This document shows positions 46,359 to 54,587 of a stretch of 64,000 nucleotides of DNA, in pieces. The position numbers were made by a program, and so were the translations under genes. Below the pieces are notes generated by a model. That model was not told the DNA's origin. It saw only the letters and a program-made list of their open reading frames with translations, and searched no databases. The stretch lies in assembly GCA_029202405.1 (NCBI GenBank), contig CP119312.1, forward strand, positions 2,919,001-2,983,000. Reading direction: 5' to 3'. This DNA comes from Candidatus Devosia phytovorans (GTDB taxonomy: Bacteria; Pseudomonadota; Alphaproteobacteria; Rhizobiales; Devosiaceae). Each line of letters opens with the position of its first letter. Position 1 is the first letter of the stretch.

Positions 46359-47956
46359 TGGCCCGCCTGTCCCTCGCCCTCTCGCTCTGCGCGCTGATGG
46401 CCTCGCCGGCTCTGGCCGATGATGCCGCGGACTTTACGGACGCGCTGGGACAGGCCGCGACGGGTGTCATCATTGCCGAGGCCTATATGGCGGCCTGCGA
46501 GGCGCATTATCCCGAAACCGGTCCGGCGCGGCGCGACGCCTTGGCCGGTTGGGCGCATCGGGTCGATGTCGCCGGCTATCACCGCCTGCTGGAGGCCGCC
46601 ATGGCGCGGCTACCGGATCTCGAAGCTGAGATGGAGGACAATCGGCAACGCGCGCAGGCGCTGGTGGACGAGGATGTCGCCAAAGACGGCGCGACTTGCG
46701 GCGATCTGCGAAGCGCTCTCAGTGACAATGCCATGTTCGATATCGAGCAGCCGATCCGCTACCTGCTGCGCAATGCGGAGGACTTCGGCATCGTCGTCGC
46801 CGAAGCAGAAGTCGGCGTCACCAGCGACGAGATCGAGGTGGTGCCGCTCGTCATGCTGTCGGCGCAGCTCGCCAGCAAGATGGATGAGATCGGCTCCAAG
46901 GCCGGTGCGCAGGAGGACCGCGACCTGCGCGAGGCGCGGGAAGATCATGCCGAAGCCTGGCTGGCGCAGCGCCCTGCAATCGTGATTTTCGGCCGGGTTA
47001 CCGACGAAGACTCGCTGCGCGAATGGCGCGGCGACCAGCAGTCGGCATTTCTCGCGACCTGTCAGTCCTTCGCCGATGACGATCACGAGGCCCGCATGGC
47101 GCAGGACATTGGCGAGGATCGTATCATCGTGGGTGGCATCCGCTGGCTGCGCGACGATCGCGAAGGCGGCGTCGTGAGCCTCGATGATTGCCGCATCTTC
47201 GTGCATGACCCTGCCGAGGCGGAACTAGCCAGCCTCGATGACGAGGCTGCCGGTCTCATGCTGCGGCCGCCGGAATATGGGGAAGCCTTTGCCGGTCCCG
47301 AACAGGGCATCCCCATGGGCGACATCGATCGTGTCCTCTACGACGCCGAATTCAATAACCGCATGGATGGCTTCGGCAATGGCTATACCCAGCGCGACGA
47401 AGACATTTATGTGCTGCTGCGCGATGGCACGGCCTATCGCCACGAATGGAACTTCGCCTTCACCGATCTCGATGTGGACCTGTCGCGCCTGCGCGAGCCA
47501 GATCGCTGGTTCACCTGGCGGGACGATGGGGGCACGGTGACGCTGACGCAAACCGGCGGGCTCGATACCGGCTCGGAGATCGACATTTCCAATGCGCGGC
47601 TGCTGATGCCGGCGCCTGCGGGCCTGATGCTCGACCAGACATATTACTATCTCAATGTCGGCATGGGCGGCAGCCGCAGCGATCGCGACTATGCCTTCTC
47701 CGGGGATGGCCAGCTGCACTATTCGCGCAGCGGCTTCGTCGCCGGCAATTTCGGGACGTCCTATATCATCGTCGCTGGCGACACCAATGACGAGGACACG
47801 CGTGCCGGCTATCGGCTCGATGGCTATACACTGCTGATCGATGGCCCCGACGGAGAGGAGCGCCATTTCCTTGCCCTCATCGAGGGACAGGATCCGCACC
47901 GGCCTGAAGAAATCATCATCGACGGGCAGGTTCATTGGCTGCGGGAGGACGATTAA
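46358..47956 (+). CDS. Large exported protein of unknown function
   Basis: 532 aa. Sec signal MARLSLALSLCALMASPALA. The N-terminal half is helical (GVIIAEAYMAACEAHYPETGPARRDALAGW, LEAEMEDNRQRAQALVDEDVA). The C-terminal half, from about residue 310, is rich in YDAEFNNRMDGFGNG, IYVLLRDGTAYRHEW and short beta blades (HYSRSGFVAGNFGTSYIIVAG), recalling DUF-type exported proteins with a beta-propeller or jelly-roll end. No family assigned. ATG 46358 gives a TGATG overlap; GTG 46355 is an alternative. Last gene of the 45.5 kb operon. Confidence 0.75.
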   Translation: MARLSLALSLCALMASPALADDAADFTDALGQAATGVIIAEAYMAACEAHYPETGPARRDALAGWAHRVDVAGYHRLLEAAMARLPDLEAEMEDNRQRAQALVDEDVAKDGATCGDLRSALSDNAMFDIEQPIRYLLRNAEDFGIVVAEAEVGVTSDEIEVVPLVMLSAQLASKMDEIGSKAGAQEDRDLREAREDHAEAWLAQRPAIVIFGRVTDEDSLREWRGDQQSAFLATCQSFADDDHEARMAQDIGEDRIIVGGIRWLRDDREGGVVSLDDCRIFVHDPAEAELASLDDEAAGLMLRPPEYGEAFAGPEQGIPMGDIDRVLYDAEFNNRMDGFGNGYTQRDEDIYVLLRDGTAYRHEWNFAFTDLDVDLSRLREPDRWFTWRDDGGTVTLTQTGGLDTGSEIDISNARLLMPAPAGLMLDQTYYYLNVGMGGSRSDRDYAFSGDGQLHYSRSGFVAGNFGTSYIIVAGDTNDEDTRAGYRLDGYTLLIDGPDGEERHFLALIEGQDPHRPEEIIIDGQVHWLREDD

Positions 47957-48202
47957 TGCGCCGACCAGCCTTCCCAATTCAGTCTTCCGGCCCGCGCATC
48001 AGCGCGCCACCAATATCGCGCAAAGGGAGTCGCTGTTTACGTCCAATGACACGAGCGCCTTCCGCCAGTCACAGATTTCCGCCGTGGATAAAGGGCCGCG
48101 ATGCAATCCATTTTCGCTGAATATCTGTCGATTCAGGCGAATATCTCATTTTTGCCACAACCATTTCGCTTCTCGGACATTATTGCTGGGGGCAATTGGG
48201 GA

Positions 48203-48766
48203 GTGATTGGCAGGGTGCGACTTGTTGACGGGGATATTTCAGAACCGTCCGACACGACCGAACATCTGATAGAACGGGTCAAAGCGGGCGACGCAAGAGC
48301 TTTCGAAAGACTGATTTCAGAGCATTATCGCTTCATCTACAAAACGGCATTTCGCTGGCTTGGCCACAAGAGCGATGCCGAAGACGTCACGCAATCGGTC
48401 TGCATGAGGCTGGCCAATGCGATCGGTCATTTTGACGGGCGCTCGAAATTCACCTCCTGGCTCTATAGCGTGACGCTTAATGCCGTCCGCGACCTGCAAC
48501 GCAACCACAAGCGGCAGGGCCGGCATGTCGATGCCGTGGCGGCCGTGGCGTGCGAGGAAATCGCGCCCGACCAGGAAAACCAACTGCGCGTCAACGATAT
48601 TTGGCGTATAGTGCGCCAATTGCCGGAGAAACAGCGCGACGCTGTGATGCTGGTCTTTGGCGAACAACTCTCTCAAGCAGAAGCAGCCGTGATCATGGGA
48701 TGCAAGGAAGTGACCGTCTCCTGGCACATCCACAATGCACGCAAGTCATTGAAGGACTTGCTATGA
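48203..48766 (+). CDS. ECF-type RNA polymerase sigma factor
   Basis: 187 aa from GTG 48203. Region 2 is clear (LIERVKAGDARAFERLISEHYRFIYKTA, KSDAEDVTQSVCMRLANAI, SWLYSVTLNAVRDLQR), then region 4 (WRIVRQLPEKQRDAVMLVFGEQLSQAEAAVIMGCKEVTVSWHIHNARKSL). No region 1.1 or 3, as in the ECF group. The frame also extends to ATG 48101, but that 34-residue extension is AT-richer, hydrophobic and unlike sigma factors; GTG 48203 behind TGGGGA is preferred, uncertainly. Its TGA overlaps the anti-sigma ATG. Ten promoters with a CGTC -10 surround it, which is the usual kind of -10 for this class. Confidence 0.92.
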   Translation: MIGRVRLVDGDISEPSDTTEHLIERVKAGDARAFERLISEHYRFIYKTAFRWLGHKSDAEDVTQSVCMRLANAIGHFDGRSKFTSWLYSVTLNAVRDLQRNHKRQGRHVDAVAAVACEEIAPDQENQLRVNDIWRIVRQLPEKQRDAVMLVFGEQLSQAEAAVIMGCKEVTVSWHIHNARKSLKDLL

Positions 48767-49524
48767 GCGGCGACCGGGACCCTTTCGAACTGATGCCGCG
48801 CTTTGTTGATCCGGAGCCGGATCCCGTCACCATGAACGCGACCATTGCTCAAAGTCGTGAGGCTTTTGCCACGCGCAAGGTGCAGCCGCACGCCACCGGC
48901 CCGGTGTCGCTGGCCGAGTGGTTGAGCCGATCGGCAAGGTGGCTGGTGCCGGCAGGCGCGATGGCCGTTGCCCTGGTTGCCGTCATTGTGGCCACGCCGA
49001 GCCTGACCATGACATCTCCGGACCGTATGGCGAACCAACAGGTTGCCGACAGCCCTGTCGTGATGCCACCGGCCTCGACCAGCCTGTCGCGTGGCGACGA
49101 GCAGGTCGCCGACATGCCGGCCGAAGAAATCACCGGCCGCCGCATGGGTATGACCGCGCCGCCGGCTACTCAACAGGCGTCGGCAGAGCCGTTGCCGCAG
49201 GTTGTGTCGAGCTTCCAGGGCGATGGCGTCCGGCTCGAGCTGCGCCTCGACGCAGAGGCGCTGGAGATCTACCTGCCCGAGCTGTCCGGGGCGCAGATGG
49301 TCGATGCCCAGAGCGTCATGCCCGGCGAAATGGTGGAGATTCTTGCGGCCTTCCTGCAGCCCGATAGAGCGCTGATGGCCATTCAGATCCGAGTGGGCGA
49401 CCTCCGCTTCTGGCGTATCTACCAGTTGGTCGACCGCACATATCGCCGCGATCCCGAACGCTCGACGCTGGTGTCAGATGCTCCCGACCGGGCCGAGGTG
49501 GAACGCCGGCTGGCGGCAGAATAG
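48763..49524 (+). CDS. Single-span anti-sigma-factor-like protein
   Basis: 253 aa. An N-terminal cytoplasmic part of about 55 residues, one span at about 60-78 (WLVPAGAMAVALVAVIVA) and a C-terminal part of about 170 residues in the periplasm, ending in a beta-rich domain (VRLELRLDAEALEIYLPELSG, MVEILAAFLQ, MAIQIRVGDLRFWRIYQLVDRTYRRD). No cysteine anywhere, so it is not a zinc-binding ZAS anti-sigma. Assignment rests on the ATGA overlap with the sigma gene and on topology. If right, it would hold the sigma factor until an envelope signal is sensed. An opposite hairpin lies at 49525-49545. Confidence 0.72.
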   Translation: MSGDRDPFELMPRFVDPEPDPVTMNATIAQSREAFATRKVQPHATGPVSLAEWLSRSARWLVPAGAMAVALVAVIVATPSLTMTSPDRMANQQVADSPVVMPPASTSLSRGDEQVADMPAEEITGRRMGMTAPPATQQASAEPLPQVVSSFQGDGVRLELRLDAEALEIYLPELSGAQMVDAQSVMPGEMVEILAAFLQPDRALMAIQIRVGDLRFWRIYQLVDRTYRRDPERSTLVSDAPDRAEVERRLAAE

Positions 49525-49545
49525 CCGCTGCGGTCAGCGCAGCGG
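49525..49545. terminator. Possible bidirectional hairpin between convergent genes
   Basis: CCGCTGCG (49525-49532) pairs with CGCAGCGG (49538-49545) around GTCAG, starting right after the anti-sigma stop and just before the end of the convergent DUF3137-like gene. There is no T run, so a Rho-dependent or message-stabilising role is as likely as intrinsic termination. Confidence 0.4.
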
Positions 49546-50463
49546 GCCGTCGTGATCGCCCATCAGGCTGTCGATCAGGCGATGCGGAATGGTCAGGTCC
49601 CACCAGAGCGTGTCGACGTCATCGAGCAGCGCCTCCATGGGTTTGAGCAGGCTGGCCGAGGCGAAGACCAGGTGCGGGATAGGCAGGCGCAGATTGAACC
49701 GGCCATGCTCGAACCGGCCCGACAGATAAGATTGCGGATTGCGCGCCGCCAGTTTCAGCATGGCATCGCGGAAGCCCGGCGTCAGCAGCTTGTCTGTCGA
49801 GGCATTGGCGCTGACCATGGTGTCGAACACGGCATCGAAACCGGGATCGACCGGCTGCCGCCGCATATCATCGCCCGACACTTTCTGGAAAAAATCATCG
49901 ATGAAGGTCGGCAAGCCTGATTTCGGGAGCAACTCGACGGTCCCCGCAAAGGACTGTGGCACGGCGATCTCGACCTGCATGAGATAGAAGATCTCGTTGC
50001 GTTTCTGGTTATGGCGGCGCCGCCAGATGGTGGATTCGTTCAGTCGATAGGCAATGTCGCGATGCTTGCCCTGGCTTTCCCAGGCCGTGAAGCGCTTGCC
50101 CTCGCTGCTGAACAGATCGGCAATCCATTTCTCGATATCGACGGCTCCCCAGCCGCTGGCGAACTGGCTCTGCCCCCAGGCTTGCCCGATGGGCTGGGCG
50201 ACCGATGCCAGCGCAATATCGCGCCAGAGCCGGTTGGACAGTTTCCAGACCATGAAGGCGGCGATGCAGGCCACAATCGGCCAGAGAAAGCTGCCCTGCA
50301 GCGGCGCGCGGCCCAGCAGCATGAAGAAGAGACCGCCCGACAGATTGAGGCTGACGGCGAGATTGGTCATGCGGCGCGGCTCTGCCTCGCGCAGCAGAAC
50401 CAGGATCTCGTCGCGCGCAAGCCCGCTTGCGAGCCTGGCCTGATTGTCATCCGCCTGTGTCAT
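49534..50463 (-). CDS. DUF3137-like membrane protein
   Basis: 309 aa. Two membrane spans at about residues 38-56 and 58-78, then a soluble C-terminal domain with DIEKWIADLFSSEGKRFTAWES, NEIFYLMQVEIAVPQSFAGTVEL and FDAVFDTMVSANASTDKLLTPGFRDAML, the pattern of DUF3137 (membrane-anchored galanin-like) proteins. It follows the gene at 50473-50949 after 9 bases. It may be read from the 51881-51910 promoter through 51066. Role unknown. Confidence 0.72.
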   Translation of the reverse strand: MTQADDNQARLASGLARDEILVLLREAEPRRMTNLAVSLNLSGGLFFMLLGRAPLQGSFLWPIVACIAAFMVWKLSNRLWRDIALASVAQPIGQAWGQSQFASGWGAVDIEKWIADLFSSEGKRFTAWESQGKHRDIAYRLNESTIWRRRHNQKRNEIFYLMQVEIAVPQSFAGTVELLPKSGLPTFIDDFFQKVSGDDMRRQPVDPGFDAVFDTMVSANASTDKLLTPGFRDAMLKLAARNPQSYLSGRFEHGRFNLRLPIPHLVFASASLLKPMEALLDDVDTLWWDLTIPHRLIDSLMGDHDGPLR

Positions 50464-50472
50464 GCGCCTGCC

Positions 50473-50949
50473 CTATCGCTGGTCCGGCCGGTCGGCAAGA
50501 TATCGCTCGAGCAGGCCGGTCAGCGGACTATGCAGCAGATTGCCATTGATCCGCGGCGGCGGATCATAGCTGAAGGCGAAATTGTAGCGGCCGTCGCGCT
50601 CGACACTCAGGTCAAGGATGGTCCAGACCGCCTTGCCGTCGACCGCCATGGCATCGCGCAGCGCCAGCAATGCCTGCTTGCTCGCTGGGCTCAGCCGAAA
50701 ATCCAGATCCTCCAGCTCGGCACCCGGCCTGCGCGCCAGCACAGAAGCCTGGCTGCTGGACCGCCGGCCCTCCTCGACCTGGATTTCGTGGTTGATGGCA
50801 AGATAGACCCATTCGCGGCCTTCCCATTCGCCGTCCTGCAGATCGGTGATGTCGCCGACCACACTGCGCACGGCCGCATTCTGCAGCGCAATGAGGTCGG
50901 GCACCGGCTGGCCCTTGCCGGATTTGGCAAACAGTTTTGCGAACCACAT
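50473..50949 (-). CDS. Small soluble protein, YezG-like features
   Basis: 158 aa, no signal. The C-terminal half WTILDLSVERDGRYNFAFSYDPPPRINGN has the strand-turn-strand shape of YezG/DUF600-type immunity-like proteins, a resemblance only. The N-terminus MWFAKLFAKSGKGQPVPDL looks cytoplasmic. The sequence just upstream (50950-51056) encodes an unrelated signal peptide in another frame, noted separately. It lies 116 bases downstream of the helical exported protein gene. Confidence 0.65.
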   Translation of the reverse strand: MWFAKLFAKSGKGQPVPDLIALQNAAVRSVVGDITDLQDGEWEGREWVYLAINHEIQVEEGRRSSSQASVLARRPGAELEDLDFRLSPASKQALLALRDAMAVDGKAVWTILDLSVERDGRYNFAFSYDPPPRINGNLLHSPLTGLLERYLADRPDQR

Positions 50950-51056
50950 GGTCGTATCATCCCTGATGACTGGAGTGGCTGTCCCGCGAAAACCGGGGCA
51001 GCAGTAAAGAACAGGGCGAAGAGCCCCAACAGACGCCGCCGCGTCATGGTCAGCAT
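50950..51056 (-). other. Orphan signal-peptide coding segment
   Basis: Between the two genes, ATG 51056 opens MLTMTRRRLLGLFALFFTAA, ending PVFAGQPLQSSG, a convincing exported N-terminus. The frame then runs on as an arginine/cysteine-rich shadow of the downstream gene, so no mature domain follows. It is either a relic of a lost gene or a displaced signal peptide; not listed as a functional gene. Confidence 0.35.
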
Positions 51057-51065
51057 GGACAGGGC

Positions 51066-51848
51066 CTAGTCGTATTCGGTTTCAATCCTGTCGGTCGCCG
51101 CATGCATGGTCTCCGACAGGGCGGTGACCAATTGGCTGGAGAACGCGACCAATAGAGGGTCATTGAGTTTCTCGACCACCTCGACCAGTTGTGCTTCCGG
51201 CACGGTGCTATAGGCCCCGATGCGGAGGAGAAGGTTGTCGCGGCTATAGTCTTCGCGCAGATATTGCGCGCTTTCGACCCATTCTTCGGCTACTTCGGGC
51301 CCGGTGATGGGCGCGGCCATGATCGCCATGGCCCGGAAATAGATATCCATTTCGAGGTCGGCCCGCTCGGGAGAGCGCTGTGCCGCGAACAGATCCACTA
51401 GCAAAGCGTTCTCGCTGGCCGACGCACTCTCCAGATAGCTCTGTCCTGCTTCGACCAAGGCCTCGGCACCCTCCTCCAGGAACAAGGTCTCCACCTGTTC
51501 GCCAACCTCGACGGCGAGATCGGAGCGCTCATAGGCCAATGCAGCCTGTCTGGTGTCCTCCGTCGTGACGCTCTCAAGCGCCTCCAGAGAATCAGCCTCC
51601 AGCAGATTGACTGCAAATGCCGCATCCACCGCGTCGTGCCAGCGCTCGATCTGCGCATCGGTGAAACCGAGATCGGTGGTGATGACCGCCTTGAGGTCGT
51701 CACCGAGCTTGGTCAGGCCATCCACGACCTCCAGTTGTTCGGCCAATGCCCTGGTCGCCTCCTCGACCGCCGAGGCCATGGGTGACACGAGGATCGCAGC
51801 CGCCAGGACCGTCGCCTGCAATGCCTTTTGGTAGAGCCGCCAGATCAT
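51066..51848 (-). CDS. Exported helical protein of unknown function, DUF2059-like
   Basis: 260 aa from ATG 51848 (GGAG upstream; the longer frame to 51974 runs through the promoter). Sec signal ending PMASA. The mature protein is an all-helical repeat: LGFTDAQIERWHDAVDAAFAVNLLEADSLEALE, TLFLEEGAEALVEAGQSYLESA, and STVPEAQLVEVVEKLNDPLLVAFSSQLVTALSETMHAA, the style of DUF2059-type periplasmic proteins. No cysteines. First gene of the leftward unit from 51881-51910. Confidence 0.75.
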   Translation of the reverse strand: MIWRLYQKALQATVLAAAILVSPMASAVEEATRALAEQLEVVDGLTKLGDDLKAVITTDLGFTDAQIERWHDAVDAAFAVNLLEADSLEALESVTTEDTRQAALAYERSDLAVEVGEQVETLFLEEGAEALVEAGQSYLESASASENALLVDLFAAQRSPERADLEMDIYFRAMAIMAAPITGPEVAEEWVESAQYLREDYSRDNLLLRIGAYSTVPEAQLVEVVEKLNDPLLVAFSSQLVTALSETMHAATDRIETEYD

Positions 51849-51880
51849 CACAATCTCCGAAACTGAATTGGTTCTCAGCC

Positions 51881-51910
51881 ATAGGACGCTGCGGACCGGC
51901 GGGACCTTGG
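51881..51910 (-). promoter_or_regulatory. ECF-type promoter upstream of 51848
   Basis: Minus strand: CCAAGGTC, 14 bases, CGTCCTAT; second box ends 33 bases before ATG 51848. Divergent partner at 51945-51974, 34 bases between the -35 boxes. Confidence 0.8.
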
Positions 51911-51944
51911 TCGGCAAACGCATTTCTGCTGTCGACGCATCCCA

Positions 51945-51974
51945 CCAAGGTCCCAGCGCCGGCCAGCGTCTCAT
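51945..51974 (+). promoter_or_regulatory. ECF-type promoter upstream of 51996
   Basis: CCAAGGTC, 14 bases, CGTCTCAT; ATG 51996 starts 22 bases after the second box. Divergent partner of 51881-51910. Confidence 0.8.
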
Positions 51975-51995
51975 AGATAGAAACGGGAGACAGCG

Positions 51996-52445
51996 ATGGG
52001 ACGCCTGGCAATGATCGTGGGCCTACTGGCCGTTTCGGCCGGCCCGGTGCTGGCCGATGCGAGCCCGTTTGCCCTGCCCGCACCGCGCATCAGTCCCGGC
52101 GATATCCAGCCTGTTCTGCTGGGCCTTACGCTGCCCTCTGCAGGCCAATGGATGGGGATTTTTCTTGGCCTGATCTTTGTCTATTGCGCGCTGTTCCTCG
52201 GTTTCTGGATGTATTGGGCGGCGCTGGGCGAAGATCAATATGCCGATCCCGAACTGCGCGCGAAGATGAACCTGGGCGTCTCGGTGACGCCGTTCGGCTC
52301 CCGCGTCGCGGTCAGCATCGAACGCCTCGCCGAGCCGGATCGCAGCCGAGCACGCCGGATCATGTTCGGCCTCAATGTCTTCCTGGGCGTCGTGGTGGCA
52401 ACGGCCACGCTGGTGCTCACCCTCTACACAAATTTCGTCAATTGA
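51996..52445 (+). CDS. Membrane protein of unknown function with signal and two spans
   Basis: 149 aa. N-terminal signal MGRLAMIVGLLAVSAGPVLA, a proline-rich linker, then spans at about residues 52-74 and 122-145 enclosing a roughly 45-residue loop (LGEDQYADPELRAKMNLGVSVTPFGSR). GGGAGA precedes ATG 51996. It is followed after 16 bases by a second membrane-anchored protein. Family not recognised. Confidence 0.72.
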   Translation: MGRLAMIVGLLAVSAGPVLADASPFALPAPRISPGDIQPVLLGLTLPSAGQWMGIFLGLIFVYCALFLGFWMYWAALGEDQYADPELRAKMNLGVSVTPFGSRVAVSIERLAEPDRSRARRIMFGLNVFLGVVVATATLVLTLYTNFVN

Positions 52446-52461
52446 CCCTCGGGAGCCAGCC

Positions 52462-52917
52462 ATGTCAGCGCGCGTCTTGAAGCCCCTTCTCCTGTCACTC
52501 GTGCTACTCGCGGCCGGTGTCGGCGGGTATTTCTACTGGTTCTACGAGGCACCCCGGGCCTCAGGCCCGCTGAGCCAGGCCCTGCTCGAACGGTTCGATC
52601 CCGCCGAAAGCCAGCAAGTGGTCAACGACATCCTCGCCGCGCATATGGATGTCGGGGCGCCGGTGGCCGAACAGCGCACGGTGCTGGAAAGCAATGGCTT
52701 CGACTGCGCCATCAGCCTGGTAGAGGAAACCGGCGCCCAGCTGCTCACCTGCCGCCGGCCCATCGACGGCCGCCGCTATTGCGACCGCGTCCGCTACGTC
52801 GCCTATGAAACCGCTGTCGGCGACATCATCCAGAGCCTTGGCGCCACCACGCATGTCAGCAACCGCGACCGCATGCTCGGGCGCTGTTCCTATACGCCGC
52901 CATCGCCCGAAGATTGA
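52462..52917 (+). CDS. Membrane-anchored small protein of unknown function
   Basis: 151 aa. One N-terminal span (about residues 8-27), then an extracytoplasmic domain with four cysteines (GFDCAISLVE, LLTCRRPIDGRRYCDRVRY, LGRCSYTP), probably two disulfides. GGGAG lies 8 bases before ATG 52462; the longer frame reads back into the previous gene. Its end overlaps the end of the convergent gene by 28 bases. Family not recognised. Confidence 0.72.
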   Translation: MSARVLKPLLLSLVLLAAGVGGYFYWFYEAPRASGPLSQALLERFDPAESQQVVNDILAAHMDVGAPVAEQRTVLESNGFDCAISLVEETGAQLLTCRRPIDGRRYCDRVRYVAYETAVGDIIQSLGATTHVSNRDRMLGRCSYTPPSPED

Positions 52918-53393
52918 TGAGCAGCGGTCCTGCGGTGAAAATCGACCATCACAGTGTCGTCCTGCTCAGTCGCGAAATACCAGAGCGGAATGTTGCCCAT
53001 CAGTCCGCCTGCATAGCGGGCACGGCCAGGCATCAGCAGTGATAGCACGCCATTCATCGGCGCCAGCCACGGATACAGTCTGGGTTCGGCTTGGCTGACC
53101 ACCAGCGTGGTCTTGCCGGCATCTCTCTGGTGGACCTGCGCCCATGTTGCGGACAGCTCATAGCCCACGCTGCGATAGCGCAACCCCTCGTCGCCCAAGC
53201 TCACCGAGCTGTTCCAGAATTCAAGGCAGATCACGATCGCCAGCAGCAATGGCAGGCCGAAGATGAAAAGCGGCCACCAGGCCAGCCCTGCCTGGATGAA
53301 CGTCGGCGCGGCTACAGCGGCCATGCCCAGGATGAGCAGCGGGAAAAGGAAGCCGATCATCCGGCGCGGCTGCGGCACAAAATAGGTGGTCAT
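52890..53393 (-). CDS. Two-span membrane protein with small soluble domain
   Basis: 167 aa from ATG 53393 (GAGGA upstream). Spans at about residues 13-33 and 38-60, then a beta-rich domain (VSLGDEGLRYRSVGYELSATWAQV, KTTLVVSQAEPRLYPWL, PLWYFATEQDDTVMVDFH) with the look of a bacterial PH-like domain. Similar overall layout to the protein at 35467-36021. Third gene of the leftward unit starting at 54522; the stop overlaps the convergent gene. Confidence 0.68.
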   Translation of the reverse strand: MTTYFVPQPRRMIGFLFPLLILGMAAVAAPTFIQAGLAWWPLFIFGLPLLLAIVICLEFWNSSVSLGDEGLRYRSVGYELSATWAQVHQRDAGKTTLVVSQAEPRLYPWLAPMNGVLSLLMPGRARYAGGLMGNIPLWYFATEQDDTVMVDFHRRTAAHQSSGDGGV

Positions 53394-53440
53394 GACATCC
53401 TCGGTTTGGAATGGCTTGCAAGAGAGCCGGGCGATGACAC

Positions 53441-54154
53441 TCACCGCCCGGGAATGAGATCGGGCGACAATCCGGCGGGTGGCATTTCGGTCAGCAGACC
53501 GAGCCTTTCGGTGAGATGGGCGATGGTTCGCGCATCGGCAGTGTGGCCGTAGTCCTCGAGGAATTCCTCGATATTGTCGCGATGGACCTTGTGCATCACC
53601 CAGTTGTCGCCGGACGGACTGATCTCCCAGCCCGCATCGAGCCCGCGGGCCCGCGCCATCCAAACTGCATCGGATGCCTCGTCGATCACGATGACATTGG
53701 ACCGCAAGCCCTCGACATAGGCGATGGTGACCCTGTCACCGCGCGACACCCTGAAATCGACGAGCACGCTCGGGCCCACCAATCCGGCATCGCGATGGAT
53801 GGCGGCCGTCCACTCGGAGCCATCGTCCTCGACCACGCGCAGATCATATCGGACATTGTGATCCAGCACGCCATTGCGGGTCAGGATGATGGACGAAAAG
53901 GGCGTCACCGCTTCGATGGTGGCCAGCCGCTGCGTGCCGGCGGCCCGCAGATAGACCGCGTTGAGATGCGGCATGACCAGGGCCAGCGACAGGCCCGTGA
54001 TCAGACTGCCGGCGAAGATCCGGCCTGTCAGGCGCTTGCTCTTACCGCGCCAGGTCAGCCAATAGACGAGGCATGGAAAGGCTACAAGCAGGACGCTGGA
54101 CAGATAGAGATTCCAGCTCAGGAACCCGAGCAGGCCGGACAGCAGGACCTCCAT
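53441..54154 (-). CDS. Membrane protein of unknown function
   Basis: 237 aa. Two or three spans in the first 65 residues (LLGFLSWNLYLSSVLLVAFPCLVYWL, GRIFAGSLITGLSLALVMPHL), then a beta-barrel-like soluble domain (VTPFSSIILTRNGVLDHNVRYDLRVVEDDGSEWTA, VLVDFRVSRGDRVTIAYVEGL) resembling small OB/DUF3592-type domains. It begins 2 bases after the end of the helical exported protein gene at 54157. Unassigned family. Confidence 0.7.
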   Translation of the reverse strand: MEVLLSGLLGFLSWNLYLSSVLLVAFPCLVYWLTWRGKSKRLTGRIFAGSLITGLSLALVMPHLNAVYLRAAGTQRLATIEAVTPFSSIILTRNGVLDHNVRYDLRVVEDDGSEWTAAIHRDAGLVGPSVLVDFRVSRGDRVTIAYVEGLRSNVIVIDEASDAVWMARARGLDAGWEISPSGDNWVMHKVHRDNIEEFLEDYGHTADARTIAHLTERLGLLTEMPPAGLSPDLIPGR

Positions 54155-54156
54155 GT

Positions 54157-54522
54157 TCAGTCGAGGCCCAGGCGCTGCTTCATCAGGTCCGCTTCCTGCT
54201 GCCCCAATTGAAACGCCTTCTGGCCGATCCAGCGATTGGCGCTTTCCTCGCCATCGCGACGGAGCCGCTCGTTATATTCGGGCACCAGAGCCTCGATGGC
54301 CGCCTGCACCCGGGCCTTTGCCGCAGCATCGAGTTCGATCTCGACTGGTGCGGCCTGACCGGATGTCGTGCTGCCCGAATTCTGGCGATCGCGCTGATAT
54401 TGGTCATTGGGGAAGAGATAGCCGGGATTGGCGGTCGTGACCGGCGGCACGAAAATATCCTGGGCCATGGCAGTGCCCGGAAGAGCGACGAGGACGAGGA
54501 TAAGGGCAAGTGGCTTCAGCAT
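54157..54522 (-). CDS. Small exported helical protein
   Basis: 121 aa from ATG 54522, with AAGGAGAG upstream. Sec signal MLKPLALILVLVALPGTAMAQ, then a short linker (FVPPVTTANPGYLFPNDQYQ) and a C-terminal helix region (AAKARVQAAIEALVPEYNERLRRDGEESANRWIGQKAFQLGQQEADLMKQRLGLD) with coiled-coil character. No cysteines. First gene of the leftward unit from 54546-54575. Family not recognised. Confidence 0.72.
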   Translation of the reverse strand: MLKPLALILVLVALPGTAMAQDIFVPPVTTANPGYLFPNDQYQRDRQNSGSTTSGQAAPVEIELDAAAKARVQAAIEALVPEYNERLRRDGEESANRWIGQKAFQLGQQEADLMKQRLGLD

Positions 54523-54545
54523 GGTCTGTCTCTCCTTGGTTTCAG

Positions 54546-54575
54546 ATGAGACGACCCGTCTGGCCGAAACCTTGG
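54546..54575 (-). promoter_or_regulatory. ECF-type promoter upstream of 54522
   Basis: Minus strand: CCAAGGTT, 14 bases, CGTCTCAT; second box ends 24 bases before ATG 54522. Divergent partner at 54588-54617, only 12 bases between the -35 boxes. Confidence 0.78.
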
Positions 54576-54587
54576 TCGGGTCAGTCA

